A DNA stretch of 64,000 nucleotides from Stenotrophomonas pavanii (GCF_900101175.1 NZ_FNFQ01000012.1:84445-148444), one strand, 5' to 3'. Positions 9,985-19,949 are shown, counted from the first letter of the stretch. A program made the numbers and translations. The notes: a model not told the origin generated them from the sequence alone.

Positions 9985-10219
9985 AATGAGGTTTCTTGCA
10001 TTCAATCACTGAGGAAAGTTGCATAACTCTCAAACGTTGAGCACTTTCAAGAATTCTCCTTAACGTTCAACGTTTTAGGAATGCTTGAATGGCCTGCATG
10101 GCAATGGATTCCTAACATTCTCTCCGTCGCCCGCACCCATCCCCGCGGGCGGCGCTTCCCTCCCTTTTCTCCTTGGGGAGGGGAGCTTTCATATTCCCCC
10201 TTGTCCGAGAGAGACAACC
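9985..10219 (+). promoter_or_regulatory. AT-rich upstream region of the fimbrial operon with AACGTT motifs
   Basis: The stretch 9985-10085 is clearly more AT-rich than its surroundings. It holds three AACGTT hexamers (10033, 10062, 10069). AAACGTTGA (10032-10040) and TCAACGTTT (10067-10075) form a perfect inverted repeat with a 26-base spacer. A C-rich tract (about 10135-10170) and GGGGAGGGGAGC follow, then GAGAGA as a weak ribosome-binding site before 10220. No gene was seen. It is a likely regulatory region, with no identified regulator. Confidence 0.45.
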
Positions 10220-10717
10220 ATGCACGCCATTATCAAGAAGGCCGCGCTCGCTGCAGCGCTGGCTACTGCTTCGCTGTCCGCGCACGCGCTGGAAACCAAG
10301 ATCACCGTCTACGCCGACGTCGACCCGACGCTGGCGCTGCTGCGCGATGACGGCACCCCGCTGCCGGACACCGTGCAGCTGACCCACGATCCGCTGCGCG
10401 GCCTGCTGCCGTCGACGCAGCAGGTGCGCATCCATTCCAATGACGAAACCGCGGACATCGAGGTGCGCCTTGGCCACGATCCGGTCCTGATCAATGGCGC
10501 CACGCGCGTGCCGCTGGCCGTCAGCCTGAATACCGATGCGCTGACCACTGCGGTCACCGAGTTCAAGGCGGCTGACCTGTTCAACGGCGCCAGCTCGACC
10601 CCGGGTGCGTCCATCTCGATGCCGCTGACCATCGCCCAGGCCGGTACCGGCGGCCCGCTTACGGTCAACGGCCGTTACGAAGGCATGGTCTACATCGTCA
10701 TGAACCAGAAGCCCTGA
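10220..10717 (+). CDS. CS1/Cbl-type fimbrial major pilin
   Basis: Predicted structural subunit of an alternate chaperone-usher (CS1, CFA/I, Cbl) fimbria, exported to the periplasm and polymerised outside. The 165-residue precursor has a signal peptide of about 23 residues (MHAIIKKAALAAA...SAHA). The mature protein starts LETKITVYADVDPTL, matching the conserved N-terminal donor strand region of CooA/CblA pilins. The C-terminal GRYEGMVYIVM also fits the family. It is first in an operon with usher, tip subunit and chaperone. The ATG at 10220 was chosen because it opens the signal peptide; upstream in-frame codons add unrelated residues. Confidence 0.88.
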   Translation: MHAIIKKAALAAALATASLSAHALETKITVYADVDPTLALLRDDGTPLPDTVQLTHDPLRGLLPSTQQVRIHSNDETADIEVRLGHDPVLINGATRVPLAVSLNTDALTTAVTEFKAADLFNGASSTPGASISMPLTIAQAGTGGPLTVNGRYEGMVYIVMNQKP

Positions 10718-10777
10718 TCCACGGCTTCCCGCGCCGGCCCGCACTCCGGGCCGGCCGCTACTGCAGCGGTACCCCCA

Positions 10778-13504
10778 ATGACCCCACACGCCCCCGCCGT
10801 TACCCGGCTGGCGGTCGCGCTCGCCCTGGCACTGGCTGCTCCCCTGGCCGCAGCCCGCGGCGTCCCCGCCGGCTTTGAGGATCTGGTCGAAGGCCAGACC
10901 GAACAACTCGACATCCAGCTGTTCGGCCGCTCGGCCGGGCTGTCGCCGGTGCGCGTGACTTTGGAGCACGTGCAGCTGGAAGAGCCGGCGCGCGTGCTGC
11001 AGGCCCTGGACCTGCCGGCCGAAGCACAGGCGGCGCTGCTGCCGGCGTTGTCGCAGCCGCTGCCGCGCAACAGCCACCTGGCGTGCCGCTTTGGCGGCGC
11101 CACGGCGGGTTGTGGCTACCTCGATCCACCCGAAGACCCCACTGCGGCGCGCGCGCTGTACGACGAAGGCGAGGGCGCGGTGCGCCTGTTCGTGGCGCGG
11201 CAGTGGATTCCCGGAGAGCCGGCCGCCGAGCGTTACCACACGGTCACGGCCAACGCCGAAAACGCCTTCCTGCACCAGCAGACGCTCAACGTCAGCGGCG
11301 GCCGCGACCATCAGGCGCTGTCCGCGCGCGGCGTAGGCACGCTGGGACTGTTTGATCGCGCTCACCTGTCCGCCGACTGGTACTACACCCAGCAGCGCTA
11401 CCGCAGCCGAAGCGACGACGACTTCCAGTTCGACAACGTCTATTACCGCCATGACCTGGGCCAGGCGCACTACCTGCAGGCCGGGCGCATGGACCGCCGC
11501 AACCTGTCCAGCCCGCAGGGCGGCACCTTCAGTTTCAGCATGCTGCCGCTGGACCGTTTCCAGGGCGCGCGCGTGGGCACCACCCAGGCCTATGTGGACA
11601 CCGATGCCGCCGTGCAGGCCACGCCGCTGACGGTGCTGCTGGCGCGCGACGCACGCGTCGATGTGTTCGATGGCGAGCGGCTGCTGCAGACGTTCTACCT
11701 GCAAGCGGGCATCAACCAGATCGACACGCGCAATTTCCCGTTCGGCAACTACCTGGTGCGCATGCGCGTCTACGAGGACGGTGTGCTGGTGCGCACCGAG
11801 GAGGCGCCGTTCGACAAGGGCGGCGACTGGACCAACAGCCAGTGGCAGTGGTTCGTGCAGGGCGGCCGCCGCAACGAGCGCCGCAGCGACCGCTTCGACG
11901 GCGAACGCGTGGCGATGGCCGGCCTGCGCGTGCCGCTGGGCCGCGACGCCGCGCTTACCGCCGGTGTCGCCAACCTTGGCGGACACAGCTACGGTGAGCT
12001 GCGCCTGGACCTGCGCCACGTGCTGGCCACCCATGAGATGCGCGCCACGCTCAGCGGCATGCGGGGCAGCGACGGCAGCAACGGCCAGCAGCACCAGCTG
12101 TCGTACCGGCGCAAGGCGTCGTGGAATCTCTACCAGCAGCGCATGCGCGGCAAGGCCTGCCAGTTCGAGGCCGATGCACGCGACCAGCTGGGCTGCACCA
12201 ACTCACTCAGCGGCTCGATGTCGCTGCCGGTGGCCGGTGGCAATGTCTACGTGGGCTATACGCGGCGCCAGACCTGGCGCACCGGCTGGCATCAGCCCGG
12301 ATTCGAGCAGGACCCGTTCTTCGGCCTGGAGCCATTGCTGCCGCCGGGCCCGCTGGAGCCGCGCCGCGAGCCGGTGCTGAGCCGCACCTGGCAGGCCAGC
12401 TTCAGTCGCAGCCATCGCTGGCAGGACTTCAGCGTGTCCACGCGCGTGGGCCTGTGGCAGCAACGCAGTGCCGACAGCGTGCGCGGCAGCAACGAGCGTG
12501 ACCGTGGCATCTACTTCAACCTCAGCCTGACCCGCCTGCAGCGCAACCATGACAGCAGTGGCCAGCGCCGCTACGCCGTGAATGTACGCCAGCCCCAGCA
12601 TCAGCGCCCGGCCATCGATTACAGCGTGGGCCAGAGCCTGCGCCAGGAGCGGGATACGCACTATCGCGAGCTGAATACCGAACTGCGTGCCAACAACAAT
12701 GACCGCTACAGCGCCTCGCTGAGTGGCCAGCTGCAGAACGGCATCGGCAACACCACCGCCAGCATCGCGCACTATCAGCAGCGCGGGCGTGGCGAGACCG
12801 GCTACAGCGGCAGCCACAGCTCGGGCTTCGCACTGGGCCGCCGCGGTTTCTACTGGAGCGGTGCCAACGGCGCGGAGGCCGGCCTGGCCGTGCAGGTAGA
12901 CGGTTTCGACGATGCCGACCTGCATGGCGTGGCCGCAGAACTGCAGGTGAGTGGGTCGCGCCGACAGCGTCTGCAGATCGGCGAGCGCCGGCTGCTGCCG
13001 CTGTCGTCGTACCAGTCGCATCGCGCCGAAGTACAGGACGCCAGCACGCTGGACAGCATTGCCGCGATCCGCGTGACCGGTGTGGGCGGCGCACGGCCGA
13101 TGTTCCTCACGCCCGGCAAGCTGATGCGCATGCCGGTGCCGATCGAAGTGACCTACACCTTCATCGGCAATGCCAAGGACCTGGCGGGGTCGCCGCTGGG
13201 CGGCGCCCGCATCCTCAACGCGCCGGTGCCCGGCACCAGCGCCAACGGCAGCTTCGTTGCCGATTTCCCGCGTCGCGAAACAACGCTGTACCTGCTGCAG
13301 GACGACCGCCTGCTGCATTGCCCGTTGCAGGTGCGCGAGCGCCGCCAGGTGGTGCTGCTGGTCGGCGCCGTGCACTGCGAGCCGCTGGCCGTGGCCCAGC
13401 TGCCGCCCGAGATCCGCCAGCAGGCCCGCGTGACCCGCCTGCTGCAGGAACGCGCGTTGATTGCCGCCACACCCCAGACCGCTGCTGCAGGAGGTACGCG
13501 ATGA
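10778..13504 (+). CDS. CS1-type fimbrial outer-membrane usher
   Basis: Predicted outer-membrane usher that receives chaperone-subunit complexes and threads the growing fimbria. The 908-residue precursor has an N-terminal signal (LAVALALALAAPLAAARG), an N-terminal domain, a long barrel region rich in alternating aromatic and polar residues (for example SADWYYTQQRYRS), and a plug/C-terminal region with VEVTYTF-like strands. The order pilin-usher-tip-chaperone and the length match CooC/CfaC/CblC ushers rather than the FimD class. The stop overlaps the start of the tip adhesin gene by 4 bases. Confidence 0.87.
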   Translation: MTPHAPAVTRLAVALALALAAPLAAARGVPAGFEDLVEGQTEQLDIQLFGRSAGLSPVRVTLEHVQLEEPARVLQALDLPAEAQAALLPALSQPLPRNSHLACRFGGATAGCGYLDPPEDPTAARALYDEGEGAVRLFVARQWIPGEPAAERYHTVTANAENAFLHQQTLNVSGGRDHQALSARGVGTLGLFDRAHLSADWYYTQQRYRSRSDDDFQFDNVYYRHDLGQAHYLQAGRMDRRNLSSPQGGTFSFSMLPLDRFQGARVGTTQAYVDTDAAVQATPLTVLLARDARVDVFDGERLLQTFYLQAGINQIDTRNFPFGNYLVRMRVYEDGVLVRTEEAPFDKGGDWTNSQWQWFVQGGRRNERRSDRFDGERVAMAGLRVPLGRDAALTAGVANLGGHSYGELRLDLRHVLATHEMRATLSGMRGSDGSNGQQHQLSYRRKASWNLYQQRMRGKACQFEADARDQLGCTNSLSGSMSLPVAGGNVYVGYTRRQTWRTGWHQPGFEQDPFFGLEPLLPPGPLEPRREPVLSRTWQASFSRSHRWQDFSVSTRVGLWQQRSADSVRGSNERDRGIYFNLSLTRLQRNHDSSGQRRYAVNVRQPQHQRPAIDYSVGQSLRQERDTHYRELNTELRANNNDRYSASLSGQLQNGIGNTTASIAHYQQRGRGETGYSGSHSSGFALGRRGFYWSGANGAEAGLAVQVDGFDDADLHGVAAELQVSGSRRQRLQIGERRLLPLSSYQSHRAEVQDASTLDSIAAIRVTGVGGARPMFLTPGKLMRMPVPIEVTYTFIGNAKDLAGSPLGGARILNAPVPGTSANGSFVADFPRRETTLYLLQDDRLLHCPLQVRERRQVVLLVGAVHCEPLAVAQLPPEIRQQARVTRLLQERALIAATPQTAAAGGTR

Positions 13505-14646
13505 GCCGGCGTTGGTTGTTTGTGTTGATGCTGGTATGTGCGCTGGTGCTGGTGATGCCACGGGCGTGGGCGCAGTGGCCGCCGGAGACGCATCCGACGG
13601 ACCAGAGCAGGGACATCGTGATGAGCTGGGATCGCTCGGCGGTGCCGGGTGATGTGGAGCTGTGGGCGCCGCGGACTGTGCTGGGGTTCAGTCACGACCT
13701 CGCGTTCAAGTATGGGCAGATCCATGTGGTTTGTGGGTCTGCTTCTGATAGTGAGTTTGGGCGGTGCCCGACGGAAAGTGAGCCGAGCATGTCAGGGGGA
13801 ACAACAGAGATTGCGTTGCGTCTCGTTGATCTGAGAACTGGCCTGCAAACAGAGATTCGTGCGGTGGGAAGCCTGCAGCGGGCTATGTCGGGCTATCGCT
13901 GCGCTAGCGATCTCTGGGACAGTGACAAGCGCATTCTGAACGGATCATTCTGGTTCACCTGTGGCATAGGGAGCGGGGCAGATCAGCCGCTTGGAACCGG
14001 CGTCGAGATGATCCTGCCCCAACGCGAGATTTCGCGTCTCGTTGCAGGCCACTGGAAGGCCACGATGCGCCTGAACATCAAAGCCGATCCAACCGCGGCA
14101 CCCGTCGCCACCGCCACATTCAACTTCGATTTCACCGTCACCGACTACGACGCGATCTCGATCTACTTCCCCGGCTTCGACGGCATCGCACCGCTGGTCA
14201 ACATGGACCTGCGCTACGACCCCATCCGCAAGGTGGTCGGCGGTTACAAGGAAGTGGACATGTGCCTGTACGACGGCGTGGGCTCGCAGAGCGAGTTCCT
14301 CGGTGTCACCGTGCGCGACAGCGGTCCACGACCACCACCAGGCCGTGACTACGCGGTCTGGCACGGGGATGGTGGCAGCGATGACACCCAGCGCCTCGAC
14401 TACCAGGTCGGCCTGAAGTACGGCGGAAACCTGCTGGCCATGAAACACGGCGAGGAACAGCTGCTGCGCGGCATCGACAGCGCGCAGCTGCGGCTGGTGA
14501 TGATGCCAGGCATCAGCCAGCCCGTGTACTGCGTGCTCACGCCGCTGGTACTGGAAACGCCGCCTACGCCCATCGCTAGCAAGCGGCCCGGTCTCTACGA
14601 CGGCGAGCTGACGGTAGAGCTACGCGTTCCTACTGCCAAACCCTGA
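13501..14646 (+). CDS. CS1-type fimbrial tip adhesin (CooD/CblD-like)
   Basis: Predicted minor tip subunit that initiates assembly and binds the receptor. The 381-residue precursor has a signal peptide (MSRRWLFVLMLVCALVLVM...AWAQ) and four or more cysteines in the N-terminal half (VVCGSAS, FGRCPTE, YRCASD, FTCGIG) that could form disulfides. It has an FDFTVTDYDAISIYFPGFDG segment and a C-terminal pilin-like domain with PVYCVLTPLVLE. It follows the usher with a 4-base ATGA overlap. Codon use in about 13700-14000 is more AT-rich than in its neighbours, suggesting that the receptor-binding half has been exchanged. Confidence 0.8.
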   Translation: MSRRWLFVLMLVCALVLVMPRAWAQWPPETHPTDQSRDIVMSWDRSAVPGDVELWAPRTVLGFSHDLAFKYGQIHVVCGSASDSEFGRCPTESEPSMSGGTTEIALRLVDLRTGLQTEIRAVGSLQRAMSGYRCASDLWDSDKRILNGSFWFTCGIGSGADQPLGTGVEMILPQREISRLVAGHWKATMRLNIKADPTAAPVATATFNFDFTVTDYDAISIYFPGFDGIAPLVNMDLRYDPIRKVVGGYKEVDMCLYDGVGSQSEFLGVTVRDSGPRPPPGRDYAVWHGDGGSDDTQRLDYQVGLKYGGNLLAMKHGEEQLLRGIDSAQLRLVMMPGISQPVYCVLTPLVLETPPTPIASKRPGLYDGELTVELRVPTAKP

Positions 14647-14664
14647 TCCTCACGGAGCCTCATC

Positions 14665-15375
14665 ATGAAGAAGCTGCTGTTCTGTCTGTTGCCGTTGAGC
14701 GCGCTGCTGGCCCCGCCGGCGGCACATGCCAACCTCTCCATTCATCCGATGCGCGCGGCCGTCGATACAAAACGCGGTACGCAGATCCGCGTCTACTCGC
14801 ACTCCACCCAGCCGCAGTACGTGCAGGCGCGCCTGCTGCGCATCACGAATCCGGCGCAGGCTGGTGAGGAAGAGATCGAAGTCGAGGCGGCCGATGCCGC
14901 GGTTGCCATCACGCCTGGAAAGTTCGCCCTCAGTGGTGGTGGCAATCGCCTGATCCGGGTCATCCCGCTGCAGACGGTCGAGAAAGAGGTGGCCTACCGC
15001 GTCTACTTCGAGAGCGTCAGGGGCCCGGATGGAACGCTTCTCGAAGGCGACGAGCAGGCGGCGCAGGCCAACGTCGGGGTCAGCCTGGTCTGGGGCGCGT
15101 TGGTGAACGTGTTGCCCACCAACGGCAGTGTGGATCTACAACTGCAGGGCGACATCCTGCGCAACGTGGGGACCTTGCGGGTCGGCATTACAGGGTTGGC
15201 TGAGTGCAACGCCAACGGTGCCTGTACGTCCCACGACTTTGCCAGGAGCCTGTACCCCGACGCGGCGCTGAAGCTGCCGTTCCAGCCTCAACCGGACAGC
15301 ACCGTGCAGCTGCACTACCGCCTGTCCAAGGACGGCTACCGCGAACACACAACCACCCTGGCGCCGAGCGCCTGA
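14665..15375 (+). CDS. CS1-type periplasmic fimbrial chaperone
   Basis: Predicted periplasmic chaperone of the alternate class (CooB/CblB-like) that caps pilin subunits by donor-strand complementation. The 236-residue precursor has a signal peptide (MKKLLFCLLPLSALLAPPAAHA). The mature part has two Ig-like domains, with RVYSHSTQPQYVQARLLRI in the first and GGGNRLIRVIPLQTVEKEVAYRVYFE at the subunit-binding edge. In E. coli coo and Burkholderia cbl the chaperone gene comes first; here it is last. A CACGGAG ribosome-binding site precedes the ATG. Confidence 0.87.
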   Translation: MKKLLFCLLPLSALLAPPAAHANLSIHPMRAAVDTKRGTQIRVYSHSTQPQYVQARLLRITNPAQAGEEEIEVEAADAAVAITPGKFALSGGGNRLIRVIPLQTVEKEVAYRVYFESVRGPDGTLLEGDEQAAQANVGVSLVWGALVNVLPTNGSVDLQLQGDILRNVGTLRVGITGLAECNANGACTSHDFARSLYPDAALKLPFQPQPDSTVQLHYRLSKDGYREHTTTLAPSA

Positions 15376-15437
15376 ACGTTCTGGCCCTGCGTCATGTGCA
15401 GGGCCTCACTTTCGATGTCCTGTTAAGGAGAGAGAGC

Positions 15438-18400
15438 ATGAACCACATCTATCGTCGTATCTGGAGTGCCGCCAAGCGTTGCTGGGTGGTGGGCAGTGAG
15501 TTGACCCGTCGCACCAAGGGACGTGCGCGCGCGGCGGCACGCAGCTCATCAGGGGCGCTCGCATTGCTTTGCCTGGCGACGACGAGCGTGGCAGCCACTG
15601 AACACGGCGCGGCGCTGGAGGCAGAGGAACTGCAGCAGCGCTGGGCAGATTCCGAACTGTTCCACAACGCCTGGCAAATGATGCTGCCGATGGGGAACCC
15701 AGCCCGCTCCAATGTCGCGTCGTCTGGCGGAATGGCGCCCCAGGGCATCGTCTATCAGCTCGCCATGGTGAGTGACACCGTATACAGCGACCTGCGCATG
15801 ATGGGTAACCGGACCATTGGCCTGGGCTCCCGAACCATCGTCGAAGGCAACCAGTCGGCAGCCTATGGCAACGGCATCCGCCTGTATGGCAACAACAGCG
15901 TCGCGATGGGGGACGCTGTAACCGTGGATGTCTCACACGGCACTGCCGTTGGCGCGCTCTCGCGGGCGTCAGGTGGTTATGGCGCCACCGCGTTTGGCAA
16001 CGACGCGCATGCCAACGGCGGCAACAACATCGCGGTCGGCAGTGGTTCGCGCGCGAACACCGGCAGTGGCAAGGGCGCGATTGCGGTGGGGGCCGATGCC
16101 TTCGCCGGAACATCGGGCTATTCAGGTGCCATCGCGATGGGCAACCAGGCGCGTGCGTCCTACAACGCATTGGCCCTTGGTTATCAGGCCAGTGCGACCA
16201 GTTCAGGCGCGGTGGCGATCGGTGCAGGTTCGGTTGGCAATGAGTCCAACGCTGTCTCGGTGGGTAGCAGCAGCATCAAGCGACGCGTGGTGAACGTGCA
16301 GGATGCTCGATTGACCGGCTCCAGTTCCGATGCCGTCACCGGCAGTCAGCTGTACTGGGCCAAGCAGGACACCAGCAGGGCGCAGACTGCGGCAGACACG
16401 GCCAAGGCAAACGCAAGCACGGCGCAGAGCACGGCGAACACGGCCAAGAGCACGGCTGAGAACGCGATGTCCGCAGCCAACGCGGCAGGCTACCTGACCG
16501 CCAGTGGCTCGACCGTGACCTCCTCGCAGCGCGCCCAGGCATCGGGAACGGGTGCGCTTGCCTCAGGCCTGAACGCGCTTGCCAGTGGCTCGGGCGCGAG
16601 CGCGCATGGATACAACGCCAAGGCCAATGCAATCGGCTCGATTGCCATCGGCTCCGGCGCGAAGATCGAGGCGACCTCCTCCAACTACGGCATCGCGATC
16701 GGCGCATCGGCGAGCACCGGCCCGACCGCGTACCAGATTGCGATCGGCTACCAGGCATCTGCTGCAGGGGGGGCGAGCTCCATGGCGCTCGGTGCATCCA
16801 CCAAGGCCAATCATTCGCGTTCGGTGGCTCTGGGTGTGCTTTCGGTTACTACCGCGAATGATCAGGTATCGATCGGTAGTGACTCTGTGAAGCGGACGAT
16901 CAGCGGGATGAAGGATGGGGTGCTGAGCGCCACCAGTACCGAGGGCGTCACTGGCAAGCAGCTGTTTGACACCAATGTCCAGGTGGGCGAGGTGGACCGC
17001 ACGGCGAAGGCGGCGCAGACGGCAGCCGATACGGCAAAGGATGAAGCCAGCAAGGCGTTGACCGCAACGACGGTACTGGGTGGCCTTGTGGGGCAAGTGT
17101 CTGCCACAGGCAATGTCCGCCTGGGTGAGAAGAACAGCGGCACGGTGCTGGATGTGCGCAATAGCGCGAATGCGAACCGTAAGCTGACCGGCGTGGCCGA
17201 TGGCTTGGTCAGCGCCAGCAGCTACGAGGCCGTCAACGGTAGGCAGCTCAGTGCCACCAATGACAAGGTGACCACGGTGGAGGGCGTGGCCAGGTCTGCG
17301 GGCGAAGACGCTTCCGTGGCGAAGATGGATGCGGCCAATGCGTTGGACGCAACAGTGGCGCTGGGCGGGCTGGTAGCGCAGGTGTCCGCGTCTGGCAATA
17401 TGCGCCTTGGTGAGAAGAACAGCGGTACGACGTTGGACGTGCGCAACAGCGCCAATGCCAACCGGAAGATCAGCGGGGTGGCGGATGGGCTGTTGAGCGC
17501 CAGCAGTGCCGAAGCTGTGTCTGGGAAGCAGCTGTATTCAACCAATTCGCGCGTCTCAGAACTTGAGGGCGTCGCGCAGTTCGTAAGTATCGGATCAGCC
17601 CCCTTCAGTGAGCGTGCACAAGCCGGTGTGGCAGGTGTCGCGGTCGGAAATTCTGCCAAGACAGGGCTGGATGGAGGAACCGCGATAGGCACGTTTGCGG
17701 AGGCGATGGCGAAGAACTCCACCTCAATTGGTCGTGGGGCAGCCGTTTCTGAGGATTCGGAGAATGGATTCGCAATGGGAGCAGGTGCCCAGGTCGGCGG
17801 AGGCGCTGGCGGTGCGTATGGAGGCGTGGCGATTGGTGCTAGTGCAAGCGTTGAAGGCGGAGCTCAGGGCTCGCTGGCACTTGGAAATGGCTCACTAGCA
17901 GACGAAGAAGGAGTTGCATCATTTGGCGGTGTTGGCATGCAGCGCCGCCTTGTAAACATCGCCCGAGGCACCGCCGACCACAATGCCACCACCGTCTCCC
18001 AGCTCAAGGACTCCCTCACCACCCTCGGTGGCGGCGCAGGCATGGATGCCAGCGGCAACATCATCGCTCCTACTTTTTCAGTGCAGAGCGGCACGCAGAA
18101 CACCGTCGAGGATGCGCTGATGGCACTCGATGGCGCCGTCATCACTGCAGGCCGCCGCGCGGACAAGGTGGAAGGCCAGCTGAGTTTGATCTTTCAGGAT
18201 TCACCTTCGGCTCGTGCCGACGGTGTGAACCAGATCTCGCTGAATGGCGTGAATGGCATGGTGCTGACCAATCTGGCTGACGGTCGAGTGGCGCCAGGAA
18301 GCCGTGATGCCGTAACGGGCAGTCAGTTGTACGCCGCCGAGCAGAAGATTTCGCAGAATCGGAATGATCTGGAGACGATGCGCAAGGAGCGAGAGGTGGG

Positions 18401-19880
18401 CGCGCAGACAATGCGTGGATTGGATGCGAGCGTCATCGACTACGGTGGTGCGCGTTTGACTGGCGTGGCCGGGGCGAGGCTGTCGGCTGATAGCTCGGAT
18501 GTTGTGCGCGGTAGTCAGCTCTATGAGACCAACAGTCGGGTTTCGGCCATGGAAGGAATCAGCCAGTACGTTAGTGTGGGTACGGCTCCTGAGCATGGCA
18601 GTGCTCAGGCTGGTCCGGTTGGTCTCGCCATTGGAAACTTGGCAAAGACGGGCATTGAGGGTGGCACGGCAATTGGAACGTTCGCCGAGGCAATGGGCAA
18701 AAACTCAATTGCCATCGGACGGGCGTCCACTGTCTACCAAGGCTCAGAGTCCAGCTTTGCTGTCGGAACTGGAGCTGAGGTTGGTAGGGCCGGCGAGCCT
18801 GGTGCAATCGGAGCCATAGCGTTTGGTGCTGGTTCGAGAGTCGAACCCGGGGCCCATGGTTCTATAGCGCTCGGAACCAGCTCTTATGCAGCCGAGGCGG
18901 GGGTTGCGTCATTTGGCGGTGTTGGCATCAAGCGCCGCCTCGTAAACATCGCCAACGGTACCGCAAACCACAACGCCGCCACCGTCGGCCAGCTGCGCGG
19001 CGCACTGTCCGCACTCGGCAGCGAAGTCGATGCCAACGGCAACATCGTTGGCCCCAGCTTCAACGTGCAGGGCCAGTCCCAATCCACCCTCAACGGCGCA
19101 TTGGAAGCGCTCGATGGCGCAGTCGTCAGCACCACCTCGCGCGTAAACCACGTCGAATCCCAGCTCCGTTCCGTGTTCCAGGACACCCCCTCGGTCCGCG
19201 CAGACGGCACCTACCAGCTCACCCTGGCCGGCGAGAACGGTATGGTCATCTCCAACGTGGCCAACGGTCTGATCGCGGCCGGCAGCCGCGATGCGGTCAA
19301 TGGCGGCCAGCTGCATTCGATGCAGCAGCAGCTCAATGGCCGCATGGATGGGCTGGAGCAGCGCATCGACGGTCAACCGCAGTCCCGCGCCATCGCGGCA
19401 GTGTCCACGGCTTCGCCATCCACCGAAGAGATCGCGCCGACGCCGGAGACCGGCGGCTCGCCGCAGGTCGCCTCGGCCGGCGAAGGCGACAAGCCGGCCC
19501 CGCAGCCAAAGTCGAAGCAGGACGACACGCCCAAGCCACAGGTCGACACCGCCGATCTGGAAAAGATGCTGGCGCGTGCCAACGAGTACACCGATGGTGC
19601 GATCAGCACCTTCGAACGTCGCCTGGACAAGATGGACAAGCGCTTCAACCGCATGGCGGCAATGAGCAGCGCGCAGAGTGCGATGGCGATGAACACCGCC
19701 GGTCTGGCCACCTACAACCGCCTGGGTGCGGGCGTGGGTTACAGCGAGGGTGAGTCGGCGATGGCAGTGGGCTACCAGCGCGTGCTCAACGAGAAGGGCT
19801 CGGCCACTTTCAGTCTCAATGGTGCGTTCACCAACAGTGGCGAACGCAGCATGGGCGTCGGCGTGGGCATCGGCTGGTAA
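15438..19880 (+). CDS. YadA-like trimeric autotransporter adhesin
   Basis: Predicted surface adhesin of the type Vc secretion class. The 1480-residue precursor starts with an extended signal peptide region (MNHIYRRIWSAAKRCWVV), followed by a hydrophobic core ending near residue 53. The passenger holds many YadA head repeats (SxAxG/AIG motifs such as GDGNSVAMG-like units), neck motifs (QLYWAKQD, GRQLSATND) and coiled-coil stalk stretches. A Pro-rich segment lies near residues 1330-1370, then a short coiled coil and a four-strand anchor domain ending GVGIGW. The head-neck module is duplicated internally. The ATG at 15438 has an AAGGAGAG ribosome-binding site; upstream in-frame sequence overlaps the chaperone gene and is rejected. 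It lies 62 bases after the fimbrial chaperone. Confidence 0.93.
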   Translation: MNHIYRRIWSAAKRCWVVGSELTRRTKGRARAAARSSSGALALLCLATTSVAATEHGAALEAEELQQRWADSELFHNAWQMMLPMGNPARSNVASSGGMAPQGIVYQLAMVSDTVYSDLRMMGNRTIGLGSRTIVEGNQSAAYGNGIRLYGNNSVAMGDAVTVDVSHGTAVGALSRASGGYGATAFGNDAHANGGNNIAVGSGSRANTGSGKGAIAVGADAFAGTSGYSGAIAMGNQARASYNALALGYQASATSSGAVAIGAGSVGNESNAVSVGSSSIKRRVVNVQDARLTGSSSDAVTGSQLYWAKQDTSRAQTAADTAKANASTAQSTANTAKSTAENAMSAANAAGYLTASGSTVTSSQRAQASGTGALASGLNALASGSGASAHGYNAKANAIGSIAIGSGAKIEATSSNYGIAIGASASTGPTAYQIAIGYQASAAGGASSMALGASTKANHSRSVALGVLSVTTANDQVSIGSDSVKRTISGMKDGVLSATSTEGVTGKQLFDTNVQVGEVDRTAKAAQTAADTAKDEASKALTATTVLGGLVGQVSATGNVRLGEKNSGTVLDVRNSANANRKLTGVADGLVSASSYEAVNGRQLSATNDKVTTVEGVARSAGEDASVAKMDAANALDATVALGGLVAQVSASGNMRLGEKNSGTTLDVRNSANANRKISGVADGLLSASSAEAVSGKQLYSTNSRVSELEGVAQFVSIGSAPFSERAQAGVAGVAVGNSAKTGLDGGTAIGTFAEAMAKNSTSIGRGAAVSEDSENGFAMGAGAQVGGGAGGAYGGVAIGASASVEGGAQGSLALGNGSLADEEGVASFGGVGMQRRLVNIARGTADHNATTVSQLKDSLTTLGGGAGMDASGNIIAPTFSVQSGTQNTVEDALMALDGAVITAGRRADKVEGQLSLIFQDSPSARADGVNQISLNGVNGMVLTNLADGRVAPGSRDAVTGSQLYAAEQKISQNRNDLETMRKEREVGAQTMRGLDASVIDYGGARLTGVAGARLSADSSDVVRGSQLYETNSRVSAMEGISQYVSVGTAPEHGSAQAGPVGLAIGNLAKTGIEGGTAIGTFAEAMGKNSIAIGRASTVYQGSESSFAVGTGAEVGRAGEPGAIGAIAFGAGSRVEPGAHGSIALGTSSYAAEAGVASFGGVGIKRRLVNIANGTANHNAATVGQLRGALSALGSEVDANGNIVGPSFNVQGQSQSTLNGALEALDGAVVSTTSRVNHVESQLRSVFQDTPSVRADGTYQLTLAGENGMVISNVANGLIAAGSRDAVNGGQLHSMQQQLNGRMDGLEQRIDGQPQSRAIAAVSTASPSTEEIAPTPETGGSPQVASAGEGDKPAPQPKSKQDDTPKPQVDTADLEKMLARANEYTDGAISTFERRLDKMDKRFNRMAAMSSAQSAMAMNTAGLATYNRLGAGVGYSEGESAMAVGYQRVLNEKGSATFSLNGAFTNSGERSMGVGVGIGW

Positions 19881-19949
19881 GCGATGACGCTCCGGCGTGA
19901 CGCGCGTATTCCGCCCCGCCGCGCCGGGGCCCTTGCCGAGGAAATGGCC

